From: DATFEN01 sp035691285
Lineage (GTDB): Bacteria > Acidobacteriota > Vicinamibacteria > Fen-336
Direction of reading: 5' to 3'
Length of the DNA: 27,294 nucleotides
Assembly (NCBI GenBank): GCA_035691285.1
Contig: DASSJI010000165.1
Coordinates: 1 to 27,294, forward strand
Shown here: one piece after another, positions 16,416 through 24,844 of the stretch
How the letters are laid out: every line of letters starts with the position of its first letter
Numbering within the stretch: position 1 is the stretch's first letter
Program-made: the position numbers and the translations under genes
Notes under the pieces: generated by a model
Told to the model about the DNA's origin: nothing
What the model saw: the letters and a program-made list of their open reading frames with translations, nothing else
The model's database searches: none

Positions 16416-19103
16416 GTGGAGTTCCGCGAGCGCGCGCTCCACGAGGCGCGCCGCTACGGCGCCGATCCCTTCGTGTTCGTGCGCGAGCTGGTCCAGAACG
16501 CTCGCGACGCGGACGCGCGCGCGGTCCATTTCGAGGTGACGACGGGCGGCGACCGCTCCCGCGTGGCCTGCCGCGACGACGGCGCGGGCATGAGCCTGGA
16601 CCACGCGCGCCGCTTCCTGTTCACGCTCTACGCCTCGAGCAAGGAGAAGAAGCGCGACGCGGGCCGCTTCGGCGTGGGGTTCTGGTCCGTGCTGCGCTTC
16701 GCGCCCTCGCGGATCGTCGTGCGCTCCTGGCCGAGGCGCGGCGCTGCCTGGGAGGTTGCCCTCTCGGGCGACCTCGCCCAGGCGATGCAGGCGGAACCTC
16801 CGCCCTGCCCGCTGCCGGCGGGACACGGGACCGAGGTCGCGCTGGAGCGCCCCGGCGACGACGAGGCGCTCCTGCGCCGCGTCCGCGACGCTGCCTGGCA
16901 GGGCGCGCGCTTCGTGGCTCGCCGCGCGGACCCGCTCTCGCCCCTGGACCTGCGGGTGAACGGCGCGCCCGTGACCGCCCCCTTCGAGCTGCCGCGCCCC
17001 AGCGCGACGTTCCGCCGCGGCCTCCACCGCGGCGTCGTGGCCCTCGGCCGCGAGGCGCGCGTCGAGCTGTTCGCACGCGGCCTCCGGGTGCGCTCGGCGG
17101 CGGCGCTCCACGACCTCGCGGTCGGCGCCAGCAGCGCCTCCCGCGTCCGCTTCCCGGAGACCGAGGGCCTCGTGCCGCAGGCGCTCCTGGACGGCGGAGA
17201 CCTGGAGCCGCTGCTGGCTCGAAGCGACGTCCGCGATGATCGCTCCCTGCGCCGGCTGCAGGGGCTCGCCGAGGGCGCCCTGGCCCACCTCGTCGAGCGG
17301 CAGCTGGCCCTGGCGCGGCCGGAGGCGCCCTGGCGCCGCACGGCTTCGGTCGCCGCGATCGTGGGGCTCCTGGCAGTGGGCGCGGCGCTCGGCCGCCTCG
17401 TCTTGCCTCCGCGCCAGGCGCCGGTCGTCGCGGGTGAACCTTCACGCGAGGCGGCTCTCCGCCTCGCGGAGGGCGTCCGGGACGTGCGGCGTGCGGAGCC
17501 CCAGCCGTTCAGCGATCTCTCGATCCACTACTCCGGGCCGCGAGCGAGCTCCGAGCAGGCCGGCGCCGGTGCTCCGCTGCTCCTCTACCGGCCCGCCGAG
17601 TCCCGGCAGTACCTGGCGGCGTTGTTGCTCGACGACGTCACGGCGCCCCCGCCGCCGGCGCGACGGGCCGGCCCTTACCGGGGAGCGCCCTGCGGGATGG
17701 AATGCCTCGCCGTGACCCTGCTTCTCGAGGGCGGGCCCGGCGTCGTGCGGCTGCCGAGGGCCAGCGGACACGTGCTCGATCCCGCCAGCCTTCGCGTCGG
17801 CGGACGCCACACGCCCCTCGGACGGAGCCCCGCGGGCGAGCCCGTGCTCGTCCTCGAGCGCAGCGAGCGCCAGGTCGTGAGCTATCGCTCGGGGCCGGGA
17901 AGCGAGCCGGAGGTCGACGCCCCGCCCCCGGAGGTGCCCGACGAGCTCCTGGAGGCGGCCGCCGCCGTCCGCCAGGGCCCCATCGAAGAGCGCGTGGCCG
18001 TCGCGCTTCGCTGGGTCCGCGACCGTGTCCGCTATTCGACGGCCGTTGCGGACGTGGCGCGCCATCGCGTCGCGGAGGCCGCGGGCGAGGACGTCCTGGA
18101 ACGCGCGCTCGAAGTCGGTGCGGGAGACTGCGACGTCCAGAACGCCGTCCTCGCGGCGCTGCTTCGCACCGCCGGCGTGCGGGCACGCCTGGCCGTGGGT
18201 CACGTCGGCGAGAACGGGAGCGCGCTGCCGGCGCTTCATGCGTGGGTGGAGTGGGTCGGCGCCTCCGGGCGCGTCCGGGTTGCGGACGCCAGCGAGGACC
18301 TCGCACGCGCAGGCGATGATCTCCTCGTCGCGGCTGCTTCGCAGCCGTCGGTCGGACACGAGGCCGTCGCCTGGCGGGCGCTGGGGCCTGCCGTCGTCCT
18401 GGCGGCGCTGGCCGGCCTTGCCGGGTGGGGGCTCGTCCGCATCCGCACCGAGCGCCGCGTGGCCCTCGATCCCGCCCACGACGTGGCGCGGCTGCTGCGC
18501 GGCGCCCTGGCGCAGCCGGACGCGTTCCGTCGCGCGCCGGCCGTCTTCGAGCGGCGGCTCGTTCCGCTGTTCCCGCGTGGCGTGGCGCGGCTCGGCGAGG
18601 CCTGGAACGCGGCCACGCACCGGCGCCTCTTCCGCAGCGAGCGTGGGGCGTTCCTGGCGGTGCGCGTCGCGCGGGCGGGCGCTCTCGTGGTCGACACGCG
18701 GAGAGCCGAGGGCCGCGTCGTGGCCGATGCGCTCGGGGCGGTGGACCTCGACGCGTGGGACGCGCTGCTGGCGCGCAGCCGCGGCGGGCGGCTGCTGGGC
18801 CGGGTCGAAAGGGCGTTCCGGGCCGCCGGCGAGCCCGTCACGCTGCGGCACGCGGCCGAGCTCGGGGGCGCTCTCGTGCTCGACCGGCCGCTCGGCCGCC
18901 TGTCGCGGGGCACGCACCGGACGCTCGTCGTCGACACCGAGGAGCCCTGGCTCCGCTCGGCGGAGCGACTGGCCGGGGACAGGCCCGCGGAGGCGGTCTT
19001 CTCGGCCGCGGACCGGGTCGCGTCCCTGTTGCGGCTCCGGGAGGCGGCGCTCGGGCGCGTGCTCGCGCCTCTTGCCGAGGCCGCGCTCCGGGAGCGTCCG
19101 TGA
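16416..19103 (+). CDS. Hsp90-like (GHKL) ATPase fused through the membrane to a transglutaminase-fold domain
   Basis: An 895-residue protein of rare architecture. Residues 1-105 match the Hsp90-type ATP-binding fold: RELVQNARDADA (Glu24 and Asn28), DDGAGM (Asp55, Gly56, Gly58) and AGRFGVGFWS (82-91), close to the GQFGVGFYS of HtpG. More cytoplasmic sequence follows to about 305. A first membrane helix lies at about 309-331 (VAAIVGLLAVGAALGRLVL) and a second at about 655-675 (LGPAVVLAALAGLAGWGLV). Between them, probably in the periplasm, is a transglutaminase-like domain with a complete triad: Cys572 in GAGDCDVQNA, His608 in LHAWVEW and Asp624 in VADAS. A further domain of about 215 residues follows, unrecognised. 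GTG 16416 is the only start possible before the family N-terminus, since an in-frame stop lies 6 bases upstream. It is coupled to the next gene by GTGA. The enzyme activity (protease, amidase or crosslinking) is unknown. Confidence 0.8.
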   Translation: MEFRERALHEARRYGADPFVFVRELVQNARDADARAVHFEVTTGGDRSRVACRDDGAGMSLDHARRFLFTLYASSKEKKRDAGRFGVGFWSVLRFAPSRIVVRSWPRRGAAWEVALSGDLAQAMQAEPPPCPLPAGHGTEVALERPGDDEALLRRVRDAAWQGARFVARRADPLSPLDLRVNGAPVTAPFELPRPSATFRRGLHRGVVALGREARVELFARGLRVRSAAALHDLAVGASSASRVRFPETEGLVPQALLDGGDLEPLLARSDVRDDRSLRRLQGLAEGALAHLVERQLALARPEAPWRRTASVAAIVGLLAVGAALGRLVLPPRQAPVVAGEPSREAALRLAEGVRDVRRAEPQPFSDLSIHYSGPRASSEQAGAGAPLLLYRPAESRQYLAALLLDDVTAPPPPARRAGPYRGAPCGMECLAVTLLLEGGPGVVRLPRASGHVLDPASLRVGGRHTPLGRSPAGEPVLVLERSERQVVSYRSGPGSEPEVDAPPPEVPDELLEAAAAVRQGPIEERVAVALRWVRDRVRYSTAVADVARHRVAEAAGEDVLERALEVGAGDCDVQNAVLAALLRTAGVRARLAVGHVGENGSALPALHAWVEWVGASGRVRVADASEDLARAGDDLLVAAASQPSVGHEAVAWRALGPAVVLAALAGLAGWGLVRIRTERRVALDPAHDVARLLRGALAQPDAFRRAPAVFERRLVPLFPRGVARLGEAWNAATHRRLFRSERGAFLAVRVARAGALVVDTRRAEGRVVADALGAVDLDAWDALLARSRGGRLLGRVERAFRAAGEPVTLRHAAELGGALVLDRPLGRLSRGTHRTLVVDTEEPWLRSAERLAGDRPAEAVFSAADRVASLLRLREAALGRVLAPLAEAALRERP

Positions 19104-20536
19104 CGGTCCGCTCCCTGGACGTTGCGGGGCTCCTCCGCATCGACTACGCAGCGGAGCGCCGGAAGCTGGCCGAGGCGGCGTTCGATACGCCCTGGCGGGA
19201 GGTCGCCGAGCTGGTGAGGCGAGCGGCGAGGAACGGGGCAGGGCGGGTGGCGATCCGCTGCCGGGCCGAGGCCGTCGTCGTCGCCGACGACGGCGCGCCG
19301 CCGGACGTGGCGCTGATCGCGGCGTTCGCCGCGTGCCGCGACGATCGCAGCGATGGCGCCCTCCGCCACCTGGCGCTCGTCCGCCTCGAGGCCGAGCCCG
19401 GGCTGGAGGCGGCCAGCCTCTGGCCTCGGGCGGTGTTCGAGCGCGTGGGCGGCGAGACCCGTGTGCGGCTCGAGGAATACCGGCTGGACCCCCCGAGTCG
19501 CGCTGCCCTCGTCGACGCCCTGCGCTTCTGCTCGCCGGCCGTGACCCTCGACGGCACCTCCGTGCCGCGGGGTTTCGAGGGCGCGTTCGCCGAGGCGGTG
19601 GCGCCAGAGCCGCTGCGCGGGGCCCTCGCTCTGGGCGCGGCCTCCCACGGTGACGTCGCGCTGCTCCTCGACGGCGTCGCCGTCGCGTACGTGTCGCTGC
19701 CTGACACACCGCCGTTCGCGGCCTGGATCGACGGCGCCTCGCTCGTGGAGGCGCAAGGCGCGTCCCCCGCGCGGCTGCGCGAGGCAGTCGCCGGGCACGC
19801 CAGGAGCCTGGCCTGCTCGGCCGCCGATCTGGCCCTCGCGACCGTCGAGCGCCTTCCGAGCCTGGACGCGCGGTCGCGCTCGGGGCTGATCGGGGCCCTC
19901 CTCGCGTGCGCGCGCCTGGGCCTGCGACGCTCGGACGTGCTGCGTGCACCCTTCGTCCCCGCCCTCGTGGCGGGGCGCCGCGAGCAGCGGAGCCTCCTCG
20001 ACCTCGGCCAGGAGGCGAGCGCGAACGACGGCAGCGTCTCGGCGCTCGACCCGACCCGGGATCCGGACGAGGCGCTCCTTCCCGCGGCTCCCGTGTATCT
20101 GCTGGACGGCGAGACGCGCGCGCGGATCGCCGCGCTCCTGGGCGTGCGCTTCCGGCCCGTTCCCACCCTGGCCGCGCCGCCTTCCCTGGGCGCGCGCTGG
20201 CGGCGGACTCTGGCCGGAGCCCGTGCGGGCCTGCGCGAGGGCCTGCTCCGGCTGCGCAGCCCCCGCGCCGGCAGACGGCTCGGGGATCACGAGCTGACGC
20301 CGGCCGAGCGCGACCTCGTTGGCGCGCTCGGGTCAGGCGTCGCGCTGAGCGACGGGAACGGGACGGCGCGGCGCGCCGGAGCGGAATGGCGCCTGCCCCG
20401 AGGCGGCGAGCTGGTGCGCCGCGCGGCGCTCGCGGTCGCTGGGGATCCGCGCTGGCGCTACGTGGCGTCCCTGGCGTTGTTCCGCGCCGGACGCGCGCTG
20501 CCTGCTGCGTGGGCCGAGGAGTGGCGCCGGTCCTGA
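19100..20536 (+). CDS. Uncharacterised protein with a degenerate Hsp90-like ATPase N-terminus
   Basis: A 478-residue protein with no membrane segment or signal peptide. GTG 19100 overlaps the previous stop, so its synthesis is coupled to the ATPase/transglutaminase protein. The N-terminus resembles an eroded GHKL domain: EVAELVRRAARNGAGRVAIR (34-53) sits where the N-box ELVQNARDADA is in the neighbour, but the Mg-binding Asn position holds Arg41. ADDGAP (62-67) replaces DDGAGM, and no GxFGxGF lid is present; a SDGALRHLALVRLE segment takes its place. ATP hydrolysis is therefore unlikely if this alignment is right. Residues 100-478 match nothing I recognise. It may be a regulatory or scaffolding partner of the upstream fusion. 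The stop is 3 bases from the stop of the opposing radical SAM gene. Confidence 0.65.
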   Translation: MTVRSLDVAGLLRIDYAAERRKLAEAAFDTPWREVAELVRRAARNGAGRVAIRCRAEAVVVADDGAPPDVALIAAFAACRDDRSDGALRHLALVRLEAEPGLEAASLWPRAVFERVGGETRVRLEEYRLDPPSRAALVDALRFCSPAVTLDGTSVPRGFEGAFAEAVAPEPLRGALALGAASHGDVALLLDGVAVAYVSLPDTPPFAAWIDGASLVEAQGASPARLREAVAGHARSLACSAADLALATVERLPSLDARSRSGLIGALLACARLGLRRSDVLRAPFVPALVAGRREQRSLLDLGQEASANDGSVSALDPTRDPDEALLPAAPVYLLDGETRARIAALLGVRFRPVPTLAAPPSLGARWRRTLAGARAGLREGLLRLRSPRAGRRLGDHELTPAERDLVGALGSGVALSDGNGTARRAGAEWRLPRGGELVRRAALAVAGDPRWRYVASLALFRAGRALPAAWAEEWRRS

Positions 20537-20539
20537 AGC

Positions 20540-21523
20540 TCAGGAGAACAGCCGGAGCTGCGAGCGTACGTCGAGCCGCGCCGTGGCCGTGCCGTACTCG
20601 CCGGCGCGCCGCAGCCCGTGGCGCTCGGCGAGGCGATCCACGCGGGCGAGCACGCGGTCGCGATAGCCTCCCCCGAGGTAGGCGCGGTCGGCGTAGGCGA
20701 GCCGATAGGCCTCCGCGAAGCGCGGGAACTCGCGATCGAGGAAGGCCAGGAAGCGCTCGCGGGTCGGAGAGCGCAGGAACAGCAGGCCGGCGTTGAAGCG
20801 GCGCACACCCGCCGCGCCGGCCCGGGCCAGCAGGGCGTCGAGGGTGGCCTCGTCGTCCGTGAGGCCGGGCAGGATCGGCAGGATCGCCAGGCCCGCGTCG
20901 AGGCCCGCCTCGGCGAGCCGCCGCAGCACCTCGAGGCGAACGAGTGGTGGCGGCGCCCAGGGCTCGAGGCGGCGCAGCAGCGCGGCGTCCGTGGAGATCA
21001 GCGAGACGCTGATCGAGAGCCGCCCGCGCTGGTGGATGCGCCGCAGCAGGTCGACGTCGCGCAGCACCAGAGCGCCCTTGGTGATCAGGCCGAGGCGGAG
21101 CCCGCGTTCCCGCGCGCACAGCTCGAGGAAGCGGCGCGTGACTCCCTCCTGGGCCTCGCCGGGCTGGTACGGATCCGTCGCGGTGCCGAGGGCGACGCGT
21201 TCGCCGCGCCGGATGGCCGCGCGCAGCCGCCGCTGCGTCTCCGCGTCGCCGCCGCGCTTGACCCAGACCGCCGTGTGGAACGCGTCGGGGTCCGTGAGGC
21301 CGAGGAATTCGTGGGTGTAGGTCGCGTAGCAGTAGCGGCAGCCCATCGCGCAGCCCCGGTACGGGTTCGCGGTCCACTCGAACGGCATGCGCTCCGAGGT
21401 GCAGCGACCCAGCAGCGACCGTGTCTCGAGGACGCGGTAGGCGACCTCGCCGCGCCGGCGGAAGGCTTCCTGGCCCAGGCGGGGCTCGAGGTTCGGCGCG
21501 GGAACACCGGCGCGGATCGTCAT
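20540..21523 (-). CDS. Radical SAM protein of the SplB-like / Rv2578c type
   Basis: A 327-residue radical SAM enzyme. The [4Fe-4S] motif is NPYRGCAMGCRYCYA, with Cys58, Cys62 and Cys65. Following parts fit the family: VALGTATDPYQPGE, LGLITKGALVLRD, LSISVSLIS and ILPILPGLTDDE. These match the group annotated in databases as Rv2578c-type radical SAM or spore-photoproduct-lyase-like proteins, whose reaction is generally not established. The C-terminal part (YLGGGYRDRVLARVDRLAERHGL) is typical of that group. The ATG at 21523 has a weak AGGCG upstream. It is divergent from amrS, with an 87-base gap between them, and convergent with the pseudo-ATPase gene. DNA repair has been proposed for some relatives but cannot be concluded here. 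Confidence 0.85.
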   Translation of the reverse strand: MTIRAGVPAPNLEPRLGQEAFRRRGEVAYRVLETRSLLGRCTSERMPFEWTANPYRGCAMGCRYCYATYTHEFLGLTDPDAFHTAVWVKRGGDAETQRRLRAAIRRGERVALGTATDPYQPGEAQEGVTRRFLELCARERGLRLGLITKGALVLRDVDLLRRIHQRGRLSISVSLISTDAALLRRLEPWAPPPLVRLEVLRRLAEAGLDAGLAILPILPGLTDDEATLDALLARAGAAGVRRFNAGLLFLRSPTRERFLAFLDREFPRFAEAYRLAYADRAYLGGGYRDRVLARVDRLAERHGLRRAGEYGTATARLDVRSQLRLFS

Positions 21524-21610
21524 CTTTCGCCTTTTGTTCGCCCCAGGCGAGATCGTGTTCCGGGTGGAGCCGTGCCGTCAAGCGGTACACTGGTTTCGAC
21601 GGGAATCCCG

Positions 21611-22687
21611 ATGGCCGCGACCGCCTCGCCACTGGCCACGCTCCTCGGGCAGCTCACCCGCGAGGGGGAGCTCTACGAGAGGCTCCCGAACGACCGCGTC
21701 CGCTGCCACGCCTGCGGGCACCGCTGCCTGATCCCGCCCGGCCGCGACGGCGTCTGCCGCGTCCGCTTCAACGACGGTGGCGCCCTCCGCGTGCCGTGGG
21801 GCTACGTCGGCGCGCTCCAGCTCGACCCGGTGGAGAAGAAGCCGTTCTTCCACGCGCTGCCCGGCTCGAAGGCGCTCTCCTTCGGCATGCTGGGCTGCGA
21901 CTACCACTGCGGCTACTGCCAGAACTGGATCACCTCGCAGGCCCTGCGCGATCCTCGGGCGGTGGCGCCGCCCGAGACGATCACCCCGGAGGAGTTCGTG
22001 AAGACCGCGCGCCAGACCGGTGCGCGGATCGTGACGTCGACCTACAACGAGCCGCTCATCACCAGCGAGTGGGCGATGGCGATCTTCCGGGTGGCGGTCG
22101 CGCAAGGCCTCGTCGGGTCCTACGTCTCGAACGGCAACGGCACGCCGGAGGTCCTCGACTACATCCGGCCCTACGTCTCGCTCTACAAGGTCGATCTCAA
22201 GGGCTTCCGCGACAAGGCCTACCGCGAGCTGGGCGGCACCCTCGACCGCGTGACGAGCACGATCCGCGACCTGCACGAGAAGGGCTTCTGGGTCGAGATC
22301 GTGACCCTCGTGGTGCCGGGCTTCAACGACTCGAGCGAGGAGCTGCGCGACATCGCGCGCTTCCTCGCGTCGGTCTCGCGCGACATCCCCTGGCACGTGA
22401 CGGCGTTCCACCCCGACTACAGGATGACCGATCCCGACCGCACCGGCGTCGCGACGCTGTTGCGGGCTGCGGAGATCGGCCGCGAGGAAGGCCTGCACTT
22501 CGTCTATGCGGGCAACCTTCCCGGCGAGGTCGGGGAGTGGGAGGACACCCGCTGCCCGGGCTGCGGTGCGCGACTCGTCGAGCGGCGCGGCTTCCGCGTC
22601 GTCCGCGACCGCCTCGGCGAGATAGGCGCCTGCCCGGACTGCGCGCGCCCCATCCCGGGGTTCTGGAAGGTCCCGGCTCCGATCTAG
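21611..22687 (+). CDS. amrS: AmmeMemoRadiSam system radical SAM enzyme
   Basis: A 358-residue protein matching the AmrS family throughout. An N-terminal cysteine cluster (CHACGHRCLIPPGRDGVC, Cys32/35/39/49) is followed by the family phrase LDPVEKKPFFHALPGS. The radical SAM motif GCDYHCGYCQN has Cys96, Cys100 and Cys103. The segments TYNEPLI, DLKGF and the AFHPDYRMTDP ending are also typical. A C-terminal zinc-ribbon-like pair lies at Cys315/318 and Cys341/344. The family is named for genes that also encode AMMECR1 and Memo proteins; neither is nearby, so this copy is an orphan. The ATG at 21611 is chosen since the family starts there; the Shine-Dalgarno sequence is weak. Its stop is 4 bases from that of the opposing TPR gene. 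The reaction is not established. Confidence 0.9.
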   Translation: MAATASPLATLLGQLTREGELYERLPNDRVRCHACGHRCLIPPGRDGVCRVRFNDGGALRVPWGYVGALQLDPVEKKPFFHALPGSKALSFGMLGCDYHCGYCQNWITSQALRDPRAVAPPETITPEEFVKTARQTGARIVTSTYNEPLITSEWAMAIFRVAVAQGLVGSYVSNGNGTPEVLDYIRPYVSLYKVDLKGFRDKAYRELGGTLDRVTSTIRDLHEKGFWVEIVTLVVPGFNDSSEELRDIARFLASVSRDIPWHVTAFHPDYRMTDPDRTGVATLLRAAEIGREEGLHFVYAGNLPGEVGEWEDTRCPGCGARLVERRGFRVVRDRLGEIGACPDCARPIPGFWKVPAPI

Positions 22688-22691
22688 CCGA

Positions 22692-24752
22692 TCAGCGGCA
22701 GGACTTCGCGACGGCGTCCCGGCAGGCCTTCTGGAGGTCGAGCAGCCTCAACTCCTCTTCCGCTTGAGCCTTGGTCGCTCCGGGATCGGGAAGGATGTCG
22801 GTCCGAGCGATCGCCTGGAGCTGCGGGCACGCCTTCCTGGCCCCCGCCCCCAGCGATCCCAGGGAACGCGCGACCTCGATGCGGACGTCCGTGTTCTTGT
22901 CGTTGTAGAGCATCCACGTGAGCATCGAGACGCCGTCGGCTCCCGCCTTGGCCACGAGGTTGCGGACTCCGCGAATCCGCGTCGCAGGGTTGCCGTCCTT
23001 CGTGTCCCGCTCGATCTGCTCGAGCTGCGCCTGGAGCCGGGCCTGCGCCTGCCTCTCCTTCTCGAGGTCCGCCATGGCCTCCTCGCTCATGGTCGGCCCG
23101 GCCTTCTCGATGCGGTCGAGCAGCGCGTCGAGCTTGGGGTTGCCGGCGCCGGCCTTGTCGGCAGCCGTGAGCGCCTCGCGCGCCTCCTTGAACTGCCTGC
23201 TCGAGAGATACGCCCACGCCATGGTCTGGTTGCAGGCCCCCGTCAGCGCCGAGTCGATCTGGATCGCCTGCCGACAGGCCGCGATGGAGTCGGTGTACCG
23301 CTTCGCATTGAGATACACCCAGGCGAGGCCGAGCGCGGCCTGTGCGTTCTTGGGCTCGAGCTCCAGAGCCTTCTTGTAGGCGGCTATGGCGTCCTCGTTG
23401 CGAGGAGGCTCCATGCTCCGGTAGGCGAAGCCCAGGTTGGTGTAGCCGTCGGTCTTCTTGTAGCCCGGAGTCGCAACGACCTTCTTCAGCTCATCCGCCG
23501 CCTGGGCGTGCTGCCCGACCTGCGCGAGGGCGAGGCCGTAGTTCGAGCGGAGGTCCGCGTTGGCCGCGTCCGCCTGCACGGCCTTCGCGTACTCGCCGAC
23601 GGCCTCCTTGACCTTGCCCGTGGAGTGGTACGCGCGGGCCAGGTAGGCGTGGGCGTTGGCCGAGCCCGGCAGGAGATGGACGGCCTTCTCGAGCGCTGCC
23701 ACGGCGCCCTCGAAGTCGTTCTTGCGGAGCAACAGCTCGCCGAGCAGGAGCTGGGCCTCGCCGCTGTGGGGCGCGGCAGCCGCCAGCTTCCTGGCCTCGG
23801 CCAGCGCGCCGTCCAGGTCGCCCTTGCGGAACTGGGCGTTGATGAGCGCGCTGCGCCCCGGCGAGAAGTCCGGATCCGCCGCGAGCGCCGCCTGGTACGC
23901 CTTGGCCGCCTGGTCGAAGCGCCCGTCGCCTTCGAACAGCTTGCCGACGATGATCTGGATCTCGGGGCTCTTCGGGTTCTTGAAGGCTCCATCCTGCGCC
24001 TCGCCGATCGCCTCGTTCCACAGCTTCGGATCGGACGCGTGGATCGCCGCGCCGAGGATCGCGTGGGCCTCGGCGGAGCTGCCGTCCAGCTCGACGGCCT
24101 TGCGCGCCGCCGCGACCGCCTCCGCTCCCTTCCCCGCGGCGGTCAACGCCGCCGCCAGGGTCGCCTGAGCCCGCGCCGAGCGCGCGTCCAGCTCGATCGC
24201 CCTGCGACAGGCGGCGGCCGCGTCGTCGTTGCGGCCCAGCGCCAGCAGCGCGATGCCGCGAGCCTGATGCGCGTCGGCGCTCGCGCCGGCCGCCACGGCC
24301 TTGTCCGCGGTCTCGAGGGCCTTCGTCGGCTCGACGCGCGCCTGCACGCGGGCGAGGGCCGCCAGCGTGCCGGACGTCGCCGCGACCTGGACCGCCTGCT
24401 CGGCCCGGGCCAGCGCGGCCTTGGCGGGGCCGGTGCGGAGCATGTAGTCGGCGTGCAAGGCCATCGTGTCCGCCTTCGCCGCGCCGCTTCCCAGGTCGGC
24501 GCCCTTCGAGTAGGCGTCGCCGGCGGCGTCCAGCTTCCCGAGCAGCTCGAGAAGGCGCCCCTGGGCGCCGAAGGCCTCGGGCCCGGGATTCGAGTTGACG
24601 AGTTTCTGCATCGTCTTCTCGGCTTCCTCGGGCTTGCCCTTGACGATCTGCTCGTTGGCCTTCGTGAACGCCTCGTACACCTTGGGGTCCGCAGCCTGGC
24701 TCGAGTACGCAGCCAGGAGCGAGGCGACGGTCACGGCGAGTAATCTCTTCAT
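22692..24752 (-). CDS. Exported TPR-repeat protein
   Basis: A 686-residue protein with a clear signal peptide (MKRLLAVTVASLLAAYSSQA, cleavage before ADPKVY). There is no lipobox cysteine, so it should be soluble in the periplasm or held there by partners. Residues about 30-550 are tandem TPR-like helical pairs, many with the A..LG...EA...Y..A...DP pattern. An acidic/basic coiled-coil follows at about 553-585 (EEAMADLEKERQAQARLQAQ), then HEAT-like helices (NPATRIRGVRNLVAKAG, NTDVRIEVARSLGSLG) and a Cys-containing tail (KACRDAVAKSC). It is a protein-interaction scaffold with no catalytic motif. A perfect TATAAT lies upstream. It is convergent with amrS and divergent from the small zinc protein. 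Confidence 0.85.
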   Translation of the reverse strand: MKRLLAVTVASLLAAYSSQAADPKVYEAFTKANEQIVKGKPEEAEKTMQKLVNSNPGPEAFGAQGRLLELLGKLDAAGDAYSKGADLGSGAAKADTMALHADYMLRTGPAKAALARAEQAVQVAATSGTLAALARVQARVEPTKALETADKAVAAGASADAHQARGIALLALGRNDDAAAACRRAIELDARSARAQATLAAALTAAGKGAEAVAAARKAVELDGSSAEAHAILGAAIHASDPKLWNEAIGEAQDGAFKNPKSPEIQIIVGKLFEGDGRFDQAAKAYQAALAADPDFSPGRSALINAQFRKGDLDGALAEARKLAAAAPHSGEAQLLLGELLLRKNDFEGAVAALEKAVHLLPGSANAHAYLARAYHSTGKVKEAVGEYAKAVQADAANADLRSNYGLALAQVGQHAQAADELKKVVATPGYKKTDGYTNLGFAYRSMEPPRNEDAIAAYKKALELEPKNAQAALGLAWVYLNAKRYTDSIAACRQAIQIDSALTGACNQTMAWAYLSSRQFKEAREALTAADKAGAGNPKLDALLDRIEKAGPTMSEEAMADLEKERQAQARLQAQLEQIERDTKDGNPATRIRGVRNLVAKAGADGVSMLTWMLYNDKNTDVRIEVARSLGSLGAGARKACPQLQAIARTDILPDPGATKAQAEEELRLLDLQKACRDAVAKSCR

Positions 24753-24794
24753 CTAAGGTTCCGTTCCTGAGGGGTTGCGGAAAACAGGACGCGC

Positions 24795-24800
24795 ATTATA
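24795..24800 (-). promoter_or_regulatory. -10 element (TATAAT) of the TPR-protein gene
   Basis: On the minus strand the hexamer reads TATAAT, a perfect -10 box, about 43 bases before the TPR-protein ATG. No good TTGACA lies 16-18 bases further upstream, so the -35 side is weak. The predicted transcript start is near 24788. Confidence 0.5.
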
Positions 24801-24844
24801 CCGCCTTGCCGGGAGCCGCCCTGTGGTAACCTCTCGGCTTCCTC

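Noticed and set aside
17442..21632. Very long open frame on the minus strand (1396 codons), and similar antisense frames at 1079-2533, 2670-4322, 6521-8731, 10592-12823 and 13693-15774 (minus) and 22764-24743 (plus)
   Set aside because: Each lies opposite one or more well-supported genes, has Arg/Pro/Ala-rich or low-complexity translation without motifs, and reflects the scarcity of stop codons in GC-rich DNA.
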